Shown one piece after another: positions 35,653-49,241 of a stretch of DNA of 64,000 nucleotides. Under the pieces are notes generated by a model. The model saw only the letters and a program-made list of their open reading frames with translations, did no database searches and was not told the origin of the DNA. The stretch is from Sphagnum magellanicum. Its lineage: Eukaryota; Streptophyta; Sphagnopsida; Sphagnales; Sphagnaceae. Made by a program: the position numbers and the translations under genes. Positions within the stretch are counted from its first letter, which is position 1. Every line of letters starts with the position of its first letter. The stretch covers positions 14,791,390 to 14,855,389 of the forward strand of contig CM038911.1 of the NCBI GenBank assembly GCA_021904315.1, written 5' to 3'.

Positions 35653-35795
35653 AACAATCAACAAAAATTAGGTAAAGACCCTATGCAAAAAGGACTCGTG
35701 ACTACGAAATGACAATCAACAATAACAAAAATTAGGTAAAGACCCTATGCAAAAATGACTCATGACTACGAAATGACAATCAACAATAACAGATA
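35653..35795 (+). repeat. Tandem repeat, 64-bp period, about 2.2 copies
   Basis: AATTAGGTAAAGACCCTATG occurs at 35666 and 35730, each followed by CAAAAANGACTCRTGACTAC and GAAATGACAATCAACAATAAC. A third partial copy (GACAATCAACAATAAC) ends the array. Confidence 0.9.
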
Positions 35796-37379
35796 AGCCT
35801 TTAGATGAAAGAGTTATCATTTTGTCACAAATTGGCTAGCGACGGAGGTGCATTAGCTATGATGTGTGAAAGAGATGAGGAACCCCAACCAAGTGTAGTA
35901 GCCCACTAAAAAGTCATTATGGCTTGCACACACTATAGGATTATGGATACACATTATCAATAGTAAGAAACAAGCATCGAGGGGATTAAAGAAGACCATT
36001 AATAACATGCAATAGTGGTTTGTGCACAAGTGGTCAAAAATGAATCAAAATGAAAATGAAGACACCTATCCATTTCAATAGTAGGGGAAATGGAGTCATT
36101 GTTTAGTGCTCGCTCAACATATGATCATGTCTTCTCTTAAGCAATCATCATAGTTGCATGTGTTGTTGTCGTTGATGTTTGTTGCACCATAACTATGTGA
36201 GTCGGATTAACAATGATGACATCCACCAAAGTCCAAAAAACCATTTCTAGTGATAAGGATATCTTTTCATCGTCAAGTGTGACGAGGGAAAAGATGAGAG
36301 ACCTCTTTTTGAACATGTGTTCCATTCTCCAAAAGGTGCAAGCAAAATATTTTGTACATACTTGTTACCTTGTTTTCTACTTGAAAACACGAAAAGAACA
36401 ATTTTTTAGACTTCTAACCTTCCTCCAACATTTCAAACAAATTAAACTTTTTTTTTTCATGGGCATCTTTAGCCTCCTTTTAGCTTTTTAAAGCAATTTG
36501 TGTCATATGATTTGGACTTGGAAAAATATCCCAAAAATATCCCCCATTTTTTAGGGGTTAGGGATGATTTTAATTATGAAAACAAATTTGATTAACTAAA
36601 AAAATTATATTAGAATGTTCACCACATCAATATTGAAGTGCTTTGAAAATAAAACCAAATATTTGCAAAAACATTTCACTTATTTTCAAGTACTTGAACT
36701 TTATTTTTCAAACTACCACAAATTTTAGGTCCAATTCAAGTACTTGCAAGTAGCTTTCAAAAAAACATGATTATAACAATTTAACTTTTAAATTCCATGC
36801 AAACAAGAGTTAAGAAATAATGTACCCAAAAAATTTATTATCCCCGTTAAATCATCTGCTTGTTAATCCTTTTCTTTAGGGACCTTAATATTTTGTTACT
36901 TACACTACTTTTTGTGTATACTTTACCATGCTTTCACCCCAAAACAATAGTTGTGACAATATCTTGAAATGTATCGTGGGTTGTTGTACATTCACTCCCG
37001 CAAGGGCATTAAAACAAATGGGTACTTAAATCGTCAATGGTATGACCACATTAACACTATGAAAGATGGGCAATTGTAGGATGTGGCAAGCCAAGACTAA
37101 TACGTAATGTTGTAGGGAAGTGGGTTGAAAATAAACAAAATGCAAATGTGGTAGGACAAATTAATGACCAAGTACCTGCCCCTGGATTCACACATGAATG
37201 AAAACATGTTCACATGATATTTAAAGGAACATTTACAAAAAGCGAGGCACACTCTTGCTTGTGTAGGCGATCCACCAAAGAAACATACAACTAGGGATAA
37301 GACTTAACCATTAAGCTCTCAAAAGGTGGGACTTGAAAATGAACAACCTTGGGTAATATGGCTCGGGTATCTTGTAATG
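35796..37379. other. AT-rich spacer
   Basis: No ORF with recognisable product, no clear repeat. May include highly decayed retroelement sequence on the 3' side of the LINE remnant. Confidence 0.4.
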
Positions 37380-39380
37380 CCATCTAGAACTAGAAAGTGT
37401 TAGTCTCAACATGTGCTACTACATCTAGAAAAATAGTGTGATCATCTTGTTGGAAACGAGTGACAATTGTAGGAACAATCGTTACCCAACATCCCAAGAA
37501 TGTGGGGGCAATAATCCAAACTACAAAAGGGAGGTCGAACCCACTCGAAAAAACAAGAAGAATGGCATGACAACAAGTTAAGTGATTAATATAACCACCA
37601 AAAGATTTCACACCAAATAACTTCTCCAATGAAATTATGGTACGAGTATTGAACTCAACGTAATGCTATAAAATACCTAGAGATTGAAACATTATATGAA
37701 ACAAGTAGCCAAGGTGCTGGGCATAATATAACGAGAACGTCACAAAAGCCGCTTGAGGATCTACAAGCATAAATAAACTATATATCATCCTAAGATCTTT
37801 ATGAAAAGCCTTAACCACAAACAATTCAACAAATGATTTGGATCCCACCAGTGTGCCCAAAATATGAAAACCCGAATTGGGAGTAAGAAAACTAGGAGGA
37901 AGGGATATAGAGTGGTCCAACCCCTATAAAAAACCAAGCTACACACTTTGTTGGTTGTAGTAAAAATCTTAATGTGGTAAACTCCTATTATAATTATAAA
38001 AAAACAAGAACCACATTTGATGTGGGACCTACTATATGCATATTATCCACCAACGAAAGGAGAACACAAGTAAGGTGGGCTATTACTATAGGGTGAATAA
38101 CATGAAAATGAACTAAATCAAACAACGTTCCTCCCAATGGGTTCTTTTATTGTGTACCTAATTCCAACGAAATGACTATGAAATCCCCATGTTAGAAGGC
38201 CTAAAAAAAATATAGTGGGGATAGGCATGCATAAATGGTTGAACAAATAGGAAAATTTGATATAGAGAATCGGGCGAAGAATATAACTCTTGAAAAATGG
38301 CTAATCGTGACATTAAATTGAAGGCATTACGAACATCCACCTATAGCACCACCCAATATGGGTGCAAATCTAACTTTGTTTAAACACCATGAACCATTAT
38401 CTAACACCCGACACGAATCACTAAACCAAATTAATGAAGACTAAAATATTTAGTGAAATTATCTTTAAATCGAATAGCTAGTGTGTGGGCAACTAGGCAA
38501 TAGGTCACCGCACCGATTGCAATGGGATGTATGTTTTTAGATTACTTCTCCAACATTAAAAGTCAAGATGCAAAAAATCAATGTGATATTGAAGGTGGAA
38601 CATGACTTCAAACCATGTACCCACATACTTCAAGAAAGAGTCGAAGCCACTCACAAAATCATTTGAGACAAAGCAATCTTGTAAAGTTCATACACCATAC
38701 CTAAAGGGCCATCGGAAAAAAAAAAAAAACATGGTGAACGAACTAGGGCAAAGATAATGCATGCCAATTTAAAGTAACCTCCATTTCAAAATGGAAATTA
38801 GCAACGAAAGGGGAAGATCAACCTTAATAAATGGATGGAAAAGGTGAAGGCAAAGGACTCTTGTGGTCTCATCAAATGGGCTACATGTATGTTTAAAGCT
38901 AACGCATGTACTACTCAAACGTATTCCCCTACATGAACCCTTTGTCCATGTGCGATGTAATTGTGTTGATGGAGGTGGGGTAGGATTTGGAGTTGATTCC
39001 AAACATCTATGAAAAGTTAAGGCAAATGTTCTAATTGTGTGTTTTTTTTGTAATGTTTTTTAATCACCACCAATGTATCAACACAAAACATGTGCGAATC
39101 TCTTGGTGGCCTTTCTCACCACCCCGTGGAAGAAAGTACAAACACCAAGACTTAGGAATAACAAAAAATCATGCCAAGCTACAATATTGGAAGGATCGGA
39201 TGTTAATTGAGATAAAGGGTGCAAAGCCCACCAAACATCAACTTGAAGAACATATGAAATATGATGGTATGAAAGAGGATGAAGTAAACCCAAATTGAAA
39301 ACATCAATGATGTCTATGGATGCAATCCATGTCCATGGTGAAGAGGAAGGAAAACATGGTAAAATCAAAGGCAACATTGC
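37380..39380 (-). mobile_element. Decayed LINE-type (non-LTR) retrotransposon, reverse transcriptase remnant
   Basis: On the minus strand, frames with many stops and shifts still spell conserved pieces of a LINE-like reverse transcriptase in the right order: an N-terminal piece near 39110-39200 (AWHDFLLFLSLGV), a piece near 38470-38530 resembling RPIAIGEVTYRLVA...LAIRFK, a GDPLGG-like segment near 38130-38150, the catalytic box near 38028-38060 (VDNMHIVGP where active elements have ADDTHIVGP), GFHILGTLVGSKSFVE near 37830-37880, and FDLPFVVWIIAPTFLGCW near 37480-37540. The catalytic Asp-Asp has decayed to Asp-Asn, so it is dead. Ends and poly-A tail could not be fixed; it may extend to about 39800 (CKKYGDVGHH near 39760). 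Confidence 0.7.
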
Positions 39381-42040
39381 CCATGAAACATATGATTACC
39401 TATGAGTGGTGCATAAAAGTTAGTGTCGTGTTAAACCCCCCCTTGCATTGAATAAATGACTACAAGAAGGATAAGGAACATGGTGTTGCGGAGAAAATGA
39501 AGATACGACAGATATTGGAAAAACTTCTAATGGGTGTGGGGAGTGAGGCGGAAGGAAGGTCAATGGACCAAGAGATGAGGGGATTGGCCAAAATAAACTA
39601 AAAAGGATGGGAATGATGGATAGATGGATGGAAGTTAAAACACAGTTGGGCATAATGGTAAACGTAACTACTGGCTTTCCATTGGGTGCTTACTAAGAGG
39701 GCTAAAAAGGCTTGGATGTCTTTCAACATGCCCGTAATTTGATGGTGTCCAACATCTCCATATTTTTTGCACACATGCACTTTTCACTACAAATGTCAAT
39801 TTCTAATCTCTCCTTGCTAGTATACCTCCCACCCATAAGGAACCAAATTGGGAATTTCTGGAAACTAATCCAGATGCAATAAAAAACAAGATTACCATCA
39901 CTATTACTACCAACAACAAAAGAAGAAGAAAAAAAAAAAAGGCTTATAACCAATGATTGAAAAATAGTGATTTATTCTCCAATGCACCTTCTTGTTTTCA
40001 AAGACATACACCAAGCTCTAGTTGTAAAAATTGTTTCCAACCTTGCAATTTTCAAAACCTTCAACCTGTTCAAAAAGTTGTTAATAACCCTTTAACACTC
40101 TTGAAAAAAACAATACAGTCATCCACAACATCATGCAAGTCCCTTAGAATGTAAGGATATGAAACTTTGGCCTACCTAACTTTAACTTGCTTATGGGTGC
40201 ATCACAATGTTTTTAGTATCGCTACCCATGGAACAAAACTTGGTTTGAACCTCTAAACATATGTTGTCAACAATGAACAAATGAAGCTCTCATTTGGATG
40301 GTTTCTTGGATATTTACAAGGTTTGAAGTTTGAACCAGTGTTGGGTAGTTCTCCCCTTGGGTTGGGTGTATGAACCTTTCACCAAAAGTCCAAAGAAAAT
40401 ATTAGAGAATTATTTTTGACCCTATAACCATAGTTGTCAAAAATCAAGGAAGTAATCAAAAAACCTATTTGGAATTATTGGTTTTTTCATTTTTTCCAAA
40501 AACCTAGAACTAGAGGTTATAAGTTTGAACCAATGTTTATGTGAGTATATTGATTTTACATATTAGTGTGTTAAGAATAAATATTTTGAAAATATAACAA
40601 TTGAGTAGCGATATACAAGCTTTTAAAAAAATTCAACAAGTCAAGGTAATGAATTCATGTTGGCTTTGCAAAATCAATATGAAATCTGAACAAGGGTGAA
40701 GGAAAATGACTAACCCTTATCTTACTCATAAATTAAAGGTAAATTTTTATGGATAATCTACATTATTGTATGTAGAATGGATACAAGAGTCTAAACATAA
40801 GGTGAATTATATCATAAATTGTAACATGTTGAAAATTTATACAATGATGGCACATTGCAAGTTGGGGATAACAACCAATTACACAATTAACATTGCAAAC
40901 ACAAGCACATGACATTAATTAAAAAAATACTAAAAAAATATTGATCAAAGTATAATGAAGTTTTTTGGCACTTTGATGCTTCATTCAAATGATACATATA
41001 ATGTCAATGATAGCACAATTTAAAGAATTTAGAAGGGTATAATGCAATAATCATGCTAAAGGTGCTTAATACATAAATTAAATATATATCCATAAAATTT
41101 TCATATTAAGGTATGAGAATAATTAGTTTGGCATGGGCTAGGATGAGACCTACAACATGGGATGTATTGCATATTTAGGAAAATAAAAAGGGCCCAAATT
41201 TGATTTTGCACCAAAGTGATGGATTTGGAGTTTGGTCATGTGTCTTTGTTTTCATGTGAAGGAGTCAACATTCAAGTCAAGGCACATGCTCAAGTGCACT
41301 TGTTTTCAAAGTTAGTTAACATTGATGTGTGCATGCATGTGAGTGAGAGGGTGTGAATAGAGGATTCTTTTGTGTAAGTGTGAAGGGAATGTGAAGGTGT
41401 GATGGCTCTAGAAAGTTTTTGAATGTGAGGGTGTGAACATCTAGAGAATATTCATGAAACCTAAAAGAAAGCTGAAAAGGACCATTAAGGGAATTTGATT
41501 AACATAACAAAAGGAGTGGAACTCGGGTGAAGAAGTTGGCATGGAAAGCTTTGAGCAAATTTGGTTCATTGAACAAATTCAAGTTGTAAATTGTAACAAC
41601 CCAAGAGGCTTCTTCTCATTTTAGAGGTGATGAATAAGGTTAGTTTGATATTGGGAGTTCACAAAAAAAACTAAATGCACCATATATATTGAAATTGGGT
41701 GATCTATAGACATACACAAAAATTATGATAAATCCTCTATGTTCAAATTGGTCCATTTTTCAATTATTAAAAAATTGGACATATTTTTTATAATGAAATT
41801 GGGTGATATGTAAACACTAATATGCATGGGTAGACCTTTTTAATTGTGTTACCTATGTTGAAATTGCATGATCTATAATAGGTGAAAAATGATGGATATA
41901 CTTTCTTTGTTATGTATTTAGAAACATGAAATCAATGTATTGAAAGAGCTATGCGTCTAAAGAATTATGTTTCTAAAAAGTTAAAGATCTTGAAAGTTAT
42001 GACTATGGCTAGATCATTCATGTGATTACCCAAAAGCTTT
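39381..42040. other. AT-rich spacer
   Basis: No gene. The first 400 bases may be the 5' part of the decayed LINE. The remainder is AT-rich without clear repeats. Confidence 0.4.
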
Positions 42041-42472
42041 AAATACAAGCTTACACCCTAAACATATAACCAAACCTAAATCTAATCATAAAATCAAAAC
42101 TCAAATCCTCATCATATTTTTATGTTTAGGCCCTAAATCATAAATCTAAGCCCAAATCCCAAAGCTTAAATCCAAAACCCAACTTTAAATTTAAACCCTA
42201 CATTTACTAATCAACTTAAACCTTTTAATTGAACCAAACTTTAAACTTGAACCATAAAAAATAACAATTAACAAGGAGCCCCTAAACCCAAACCCAACCC
42301 CAAAAATAAGCCCCAAAGCCCAAACTCATATGAATAATAATTTAAAAATAACCTCTAAAACCTAAACCCCAAAAAAATTGTGTTTAAAATTAAACCTTAA
42401 AATGAAAACCCTAAAATTTAAACCACAAACCCCAAAACCTTGGCTTAAAATGTCAAACCTAAAACCCAAACC

Positions 42473-42536
<64 letters not shown>

Positions 42537-42720
42537 AACCCCTAACATCCAAACCTGAAAAATAATGATTAAAAAAACCCCCTAAAACCCATACCTTAAA
42601 AATAACAAATGAAAAATAACCCCAAAACCAAAACCCTAAAACTAAACCTTTCAAACACAAAATTTGAAACCTTACACTTTAAACCCCAAAATCCTATAGC
42701 CCTAGAAATCCTAAATGCTT
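42040..42720 (-). repeat. Degenerate telomere-like repeat tract with a 61-A homopolymer
   Basis: The plus strand is a run of AAACCCTAAA-, AAACCC- and CCTAAACC-like words, i.e. the complement of the plant telomere repeat TTTAGGG in degenerate form. An uninterrupted run of A spans 42474-42534 as given. This is an interstitial telomere-like sequence, common in plant intergenic DNA, or a diverged satellite; it is not an active telomere. Confidence 0.65.
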
Positions 42721-45242
42721 ATAATACCCAACTAAGGTAAGCTTTAGTGCACTTAAACCATTTAAAGTTGGAACTAATACCTAATTCATCCCTAGTTTGG
42801 GGGCTTTTGTCTCTAGTTGGGCTGATTTCTAAAATGCCCAAAAAGATGGTATGAAACCTAGTAAATAGGGGGTCAGGTTGGGTTATAAAAATAACTTCAA
42901 AATGCAAGAGGAAACAAAATGTACTAGTCAATCAACAAAACTCAAAACAAATCCATCATAATTAAATGTAATACAAAATGTGAGAATGCACTTAAGCCAT
43001 AGGATTATTTTTGCATACACGCTATTTTTACTCAATTCTAAATAAAAATGAACTTGAAATATGAGCTAGCCAAATAAAGTAAAATAGGATTTGTACCTTC
43101 GAAATATTTAAATAAGGTATCTAAAAAAGTGTTAGGAAAAAAACACAAAAAATTAAGCATGTGAATATATTTGAATAAAGGTGACACCCACCCAACACTA
43201 ATTTGAATATCTATACTTCAAAAATTATTTCACAAAATTGAAAATATGAAATATTTTTCATCTTCCCTTTTTGTTGGCATTGCCACCTAGATTGAGTTGG
43301 GTCAAGAACTAATAATATTAAGTTTCCATACACATAACACACTTGGAGAAATTATAGTGTATTTGGAAGGCATCTTGTATTTGGGAATATCCTTCCTAGA
43401 TAGAAAAGAGGAGGCCTCTTACATCCAATCCTTTAAAATAATCATGATATCCCTCCCATTCTTGTGGAGTAGTTGGAGGAAGCCTCTTTTCATATGCTTC
43501 ATAATCTACATATATTTAAATTCATGATAACCATTTTGATGATGAACAAAGCCCATGGGTGGTGAATGTTATGAAAATGAGGGTTTGGATTTAGCTATGG
43601 TCTCATATTATGCCCCTTACTTTTAGAATGCCATTACCATAGAGTTTTACCCTACACCTAGAGCCCTTTTTGTCATTTTAGTGTTAGAAGAAGACTCCTT
43701 ATATCCATAAAAGGCAAATAATAGTTTTAATGTGTCTCCTCACCCAAAAAAGTAAGCATGATAAGGTACTTAGAAGGGTGGTCACCTTGTGATATAGAAA
43801 TGTTCTATTCATGATTTGCATCATGTTTCATGTTAGTTAATGTCCACAATGACAACATTCCCAAAATGCGAAGCTAAGTCCAACCATGTTGTGCCTATGC
43901 CCCTTATTTGGAAAATGCCCTTAGCTTATAAACTTTTATTTAATAATCACCGCAATCACAAATGAGACATTCCACCTTTTTTGATAAATAAAATCATATT
44001 GTAATTGATACCTTTAGGTATATACCTTAATATTATTTAGTTTTCAATATGAGATAAACAAATTTGTTTCCAAAACATTGTCATGTTGTAACTTCCTTAA
44101 GTGCAACATGTTGAATGGAATCCCAAACACAAATACAAATCTGCATTAGCACATAACTAGATTGTGAATCTCTTTTGTGTTTCAGGAAATATTCATTTGC
44201 ACATTGTAAGAATCCAAGTTTAAAACACAAAGCAAAATCACAAAATAACCATCATGTTTTTACCATGTGCTTGGAATCTCAAAACATGAAAGATGAGGCT
44301 TTAAAATACTTTAATCCTTTAAACTTGTACATAGATTACAAGAATAAAAAGTTGAACTTCTTGAATTTTCACAATGATAAACCAAGCCTTACCAATAGAT
44401 CACGCCTCCAAAATGTGACAAATTTTGTTAAGTTTTTAATTTCATATGTTTATTTCACATATAAATAAGTAAATAACAATAATAATAATTAGTATGTAAG
44501 TTGAAAGTAGGTTGTAGGATGGTTATAGATAAGAGACAAAAGGTAGGTAGGTTATAAAAAGGTAGGAAATAGATAAGTAGATAGGTGAATGGGTAGGTAG
44601 GTTTGTAGGATGATAGGTGGGAGGTAGTTAAAATAATAAATTGTATATGAGAGGTAGATAAGTAGAAAATAGATAACAAGACCTAAGTTACTTACTTACA
44701 TAGTTTGGCTCATTAGCTAGCCTAGGATATCCCATTTGATTAAAAAACCATTGACCATTGTGATCAATAATATCATTTTGCTTTGTTCAACTTCACTTAA
44801 TATTTGATTTGATAGACAATTAAACAATTCCTTTGAAGTTCATTGATCCAAAATATAAATACCATTCAAGCTTTAGGCCTTCACCTAAAAAGTGCATGGT
44901 ACACTTGGTAAGAAGGATTGGTTAATCAACTTGAACCATTTGAAAAACTTTTTTTTTTTTTAACAATTGTAACAAACTACAAAAAGAAAACTAATGTCCT
45001 ACAATAAATACTTGACAAAGGTGAATATCGAATCCAACCAAGCTTGCCCAAGGAGATGTGAAACAAAAGAGGAAAAAAAAATCGCCCAACACTGGTCATA
45101 TCTCCCCCTTGCTTAATCTTGCTGACATCATGGTTAGTGGCCAACTTAGCAATTTCCTGAATTCCTTAAAGAAGACAAGGTACACTCCCCCTTTCTTCAA
45201 CTGGTTTCCAATATTCAGTACATGGCACTTAGCCCACTTATT
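42721..45242. other. AT-rich spacer
   Basis: No gene. ORFs such as the 97-residue one at 44175-44468 are Lys/Asn-rich and typical of AT-rich noncoding DNA. Confidence 0.5.
44490..44670 (+). repeat. Degenerate GTAG/GATAG microsatellite
   Basis: Repeated GTAGGTAG, GATAAGTAG and GGTAGG words, interspersed with GATAGG, with no fixed period. Confidence 0.7.
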
Positions 45243-45633
45243 AGAGTTATCTGTAAAGTCACCCACTGTTTCACCCCCTATCTCCTCTGCTTTTGCCCAC
45301 GATCCCCTTTTTCAGCGGTATCTGCAAAAGTAAGGAAATTTTATTAAATTTGGGTATGAAATGCTGAAACTCAGCATTTAATGCACAAGGTTCGAGAATA
45401 ATTATAGTACTTTGTACAAGTAGGAGCAGTGAAAATATATATGCAGTGGAGGCGCTCATGAAAAAGGAAAGACAGGATGAAACTCAGCTTACCACGAAAA
45501 TTGGTGGAAAAACTAGGTTGAGTCCCAGTTATTTCCTTTCATAAAATTTCATTCCCAGTTAAGCGTTTGATGCTCTATTATGCCGAAACTGACCGTTCTT
45601 GCCCCCTAATAGCCTGACTTTACAGATAACTCT
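45243..45633. mobile_element. Candidate MITE with terminal inverted repeats and 3-bp duplication
   Basis: AGAGTTATCTGTAAAGTCA at 45243-45261 is repeated exactly in reverse complement at 45615-45633. The trinucleotide ATT flanks both ends (45240-45242 and 45634-45636). The 391-bp interior has no ORF that matches a transposase. Size, inverted ends and short target duplication fit a non-autonomous DNA transposon; a 3-bp duplication is used by PIF/Harbinger and CACTA types, but the termini fit neither clearly. Confidence 0.55.
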
Positions 45634-45636
45634 ATT

Positions 45637-47470
45637 ACCATAGAAGGTTATAGAAGAAAAACATTCTACGAAGCTATCTAGGTGTCTTTATGACAGTTAA
45701 AAAATTTCAATCCCTATCACTTAGGGTTTGTTTCCATGATCTTCCCACTCACGCATTATTTGTATTACCTACCTCCCACTCAAATTGTTAAGTTTTTAAT
45801 ATGAAATATTGAAGACACTGGCCCACTAGTCTAGTAGATTTCCCACTATTTTAGTGGGTTTTTTCCTTGGGAAACCCCCAAAGGTCCTAAACAAGATCTG
45901 GAGATACCAACTAGACCAACAAATTGTCAGGTGTACAAGTGCAAAAAATATTCTGACTTGGTCCTTGGAACATTAACTCTCTACACCAACAACTGCCAGA
46001 TGTGGGTTTGAAAGTATTCTTTCAAAGTGGGGTTTAGAAATAGTGAGGTAAACATAGAAATCCTTTTTTGCCATAATTTGAACAAATTAATTGTAATAGG
46101 AACCTTTATCATGTTTTGCACAAATAAATTCTCATGTTACATGTCCCAAGGGCCATGTAACATGCCAGGTAGCATGTGCCAAGGGTCTTCTAGCATGTTA
46201 CATACCCCCCCCTAGCACATGTAACATGCCCAAAACATGTATGACATGAACCCAAAGCATGTCTATAAATGCCGAGGTGAAAAAAAAATGGGGCAAAGGG
46301 CAGGCTGGGGGAAAAATAATTGCAGCAATCCTCTTGTACTGGGACCATTAACAACTAACTATGGGCATATGTAATTTTAGGGCTTGTAAATGTTGTGCCC
46401 TCCCAGCCTTGTGTGAGGGGGTACCTCGAGGCTCAAATACTCACACATCCTCTTCAAAGGCTTGTTGAGAGAAACTGACCCAAGAACAGAAAAGCCAAGA
46501 AAAACCTCACAAAAGATATACACCTCCCCCTTCATCTCCATGAATAGGAAGGAACACTATTTTTTGATGATGTCAAACTTTATTGCAATATAAACAAAGG
46601 AAGAAATGGAAGGAAAAATGAAAAGATAATGATTTTTTGGATGACATTCAGCCCAGTTAGATAGATGATAAAGCCTTAACTTTAAGGCCCTAAAACCAAT
46701 AGAAAAATTCAATCATCTACCAACAATGAGCAACAGATCAAAAGCAGAAGTGGGAACACAAGAGTTGGAAGTTGAGAAATTAAGGAGAAACTGAAAATAT
46801 AGAGCTCTTAATGAAATTCAACCCTGTTAGATAGATGCAAGAGCCCTTAATTTTAGGGTCCAAAATCATTAACAGAGTCAATCAACTACTAATGATGGGG
46901 TGGATTCTGGAACCTGAAAATTAACCTTAGTTTTCAGGGCTGAGAACCATTAACTTAAATCAATCAACAACAGATCAGAAGTGAGAGTCTGAAGAAGAAC
47001 AAAAGGTCCCAATGAGTGGGGATGTCATTCAAATTTCAAGCTTGTATCTCAATGGTTGATTCATTAAAACTGTCATTGACAGCTTGACCCAAAAGAAAAT
47101 TGGAGCCCAAGAGATAGCTGCATGTCCCACCTAGGAAAAAGGCTGTGATAATGCCTGAATAGGACACACAAACTAGTTACCCAATCCATGAAGTTCCCCT
47201 AATCAAAAATGAAACTCACAATTCAGAATTTAGAACAATGTAGAAGGTGCAACATTCCTGAAACTGTAATTCAGAGTGAGACTTGGTGTAAGCAATCCTC
47301 AAAAATGTGGGACCAAATGAAAACCACATTAATGGTTCCCTAGTCTCTCCTTTACAGGCACATCCAGCCAACAAACAAATATGATCATCATCATCCTCAT
47401 TGCTTTTACACCCCAAATTTGGTACAGAAAGCCACCTGAAAAGCCAAGTACCTATACCATCACCACAAGA
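45637..47470. other. Spacer upstream of the F-box gene
   Basis: Moderately AT-rich. Palindromic CATGTTACATG/CATGTAACATG words cluster at 46130-46235. A repeat lies at 46643-46990. No gene seen. Confidence 0.45.
46643..46990 (+). repeat. Degenerate tandem repeat, about 170-bp period
   Basis: CATTCAGCCCAGTTAGATAGATG at about 46645 (first copy) is matched by ATTCAACCCTGTTAGATAG at about 46816; both are followed by CCTTAA-TTTAGGG/C-CC-AAAA-CATTAA and TCAATCA-CTAC. A third partial copy (CAGGGCTGAGAACCATTAA, AATCAATCAACAACAGATCA) runs to 46990. Confidence 0.6.
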
Positions 47471-49241
47471 CAAAGTTGTGGGTCCACTCTCTGTCTTCTT
47501 CTTCTTCTTCTTTTTCTTTCTTTCTTTCTTTCTTCTGGGGGACTCACTCTTGGGTGTCTCTAGGTTTGCTTTTCACACAAAGAAAAGTACTTGAAGTTCT
47601 TGTTGTTGCAATCATTGATCCATCTCTCCTCCTTCCTCCTCCATTTCTTCTTCTTCTCCTTCTTCTCCATCCCTATACATCTTTCTGTGTGCACCTACTA
47701 CCCATGTCTGAATAGAAAGTTAGGCAGCTCCCCAGTGTCTGAATGATGATAAAGGCAAAGATTGTGATGAAAGGGATGATTATGAGATGATGACGAGGAA
47801 AAGGAGGAGGAGGAGTCTGCAGTGGGATTTGTACAGAGTGTTTGAGAGATTTGGACTTTGAGTCTTTTCTGGAGTAACTGCTCTTCATTTGGTTCATTGG
47901 GTGTTTATCAGTTTCTTGGTTTTTTTTTCTTGTCTAAGAAACTATTGTTGTTGAAGTTTTGATTGTACTCTGTGATGGGTTTTTGGACAGAACATTTTTA
48001 CATGTTTTTGTGAGCTCCAGTAGGTATTTGAGAGTATTCTCGCTGGTGATTTTTTCAATTTCTTCTTTGCTTTGTTGGGTTCTGTTTGTTTGTGGTGTTT
48101 TTTTTTCCCTGTGGAGAATTTAGCAAGTTGGGTGATGGGCAATTGTATAAAGTAGTGTGTTTTTTTAATGACGCCTTCAGCTTCCAGTTTCATGTCTTTG
48201 CAACAGATTTTTCTCGGAGGATTTTGTTGGGTTTTTGGTGATTGAAACCAGAGCTACATATAGGAGAGGAGAATTGAATGTGTGTGGAAAATAAAACCTT
48301 TCTACCATGCAAATGAGTCTTGTGAGGGGGGCTAGGGATGGATGGAGGGCTATGTACCTGGGAGCTTTCTTTTTATGAAGCTGCTTACACTGTTCAATCT
48401 CCACTGGAAGAAATACTTTCTCAAAGGATTGAGCTTTCTCTCATGATTTGAAAGCACTTGGGAGCACAACATTCAAGACAACCCAAGGAAGGAGAAGAAA
48501 AGCTTTGGAGAGTAAAATCAGGTATGTCTCTCTTTCTTTGCTCCAAGGGATGGGTTTTTGTATCTTCTGTGGCTCAGTCAGCTTGGAGAGATGGATCCAT
48601 AATCCATACCCTCTTTTGTGAGCATGAATGTTTCCTCCCACAGAATAAAAGTGGCAGTGGATTTACAGAGAGTGTTCATCACTTCTTCTGTTGAGTTGCT
48701 TGGGTTGGTTGTTCACTTTTATTCAAGTCTTTCTCTTCCTCAGCCTTTTGGTGAAGAGAATTCCTGTTCACTGGTTGCCAACACTCAGAGATTGGTTTGT
48801 GGGTATGGTTTTGGCAAGTTTAGGTCAGAAGGGAAGTTGAGCTTCTTTGGGTGGGTTGAAATTCCCTTCTTGAGCTTCTCACCTCTCCTTCACAGTTTCG
48901 TTGGTTTTCTACACCGACAGTGCAATTGCACCATCATGTATGGCCCATGATTGTCATGGTAATTGAGCTTTTGGGGTTTCTTCAGGACCTGGAAAGAGTT
49001 TGCCTGTGTTTTCTGTTGCTTAATGATCAGGATTGTGACTTTTGTAGAGTAATTTGCACAAGGTTCATGAGTCTTTGGACTGCCTTCTCTCTAACATTCT
49101 CTGGTGAGATTTTCCTTTTCAACCACATCTGTAAACAGGGTTATACTGACACAATTGGATGTCAAATTGGTTTTTCAGAGTATTGTGGAGAGTGAGATCC
49201 TTGCTCAAGTTCTTCTCGTTCTTACGAATTCGTCTGGAATC
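47471..49241 (+). promoter_or_regulatory. Promoter and long 5' leader of the F-box gene, with predicted leader intron
   Basis: Pyrimidine-rich repeats (TCTTCTTCTTCTTC, TTTCTTTCTTTC at about 47490-47535, and CTCCTTCCTCCTCC near 47625) mark a likely promoter/transcription start. A donor AAATCAG|GTATGTCTC (48522) and a pyrimidine-rich acceptor TTTTTCAG (ending 49178) define a likely 657-nt leader intron, leaving 63 nt of leader before the ATG. Several upstream ATGs lie before the donor. All inferred from sequence. Confidence 0.45.

Noticed and set aside
45058-45333. 91-codon ORF at the edge of the candidate MITE
   Set aside because: No domain; half of it is inside the mobile element.
48618-48950. 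110-codon frame upstream of the F-box gene
   Set aside because: Begins with a non-ATG codon and lies mostly in the predicted leader intron.
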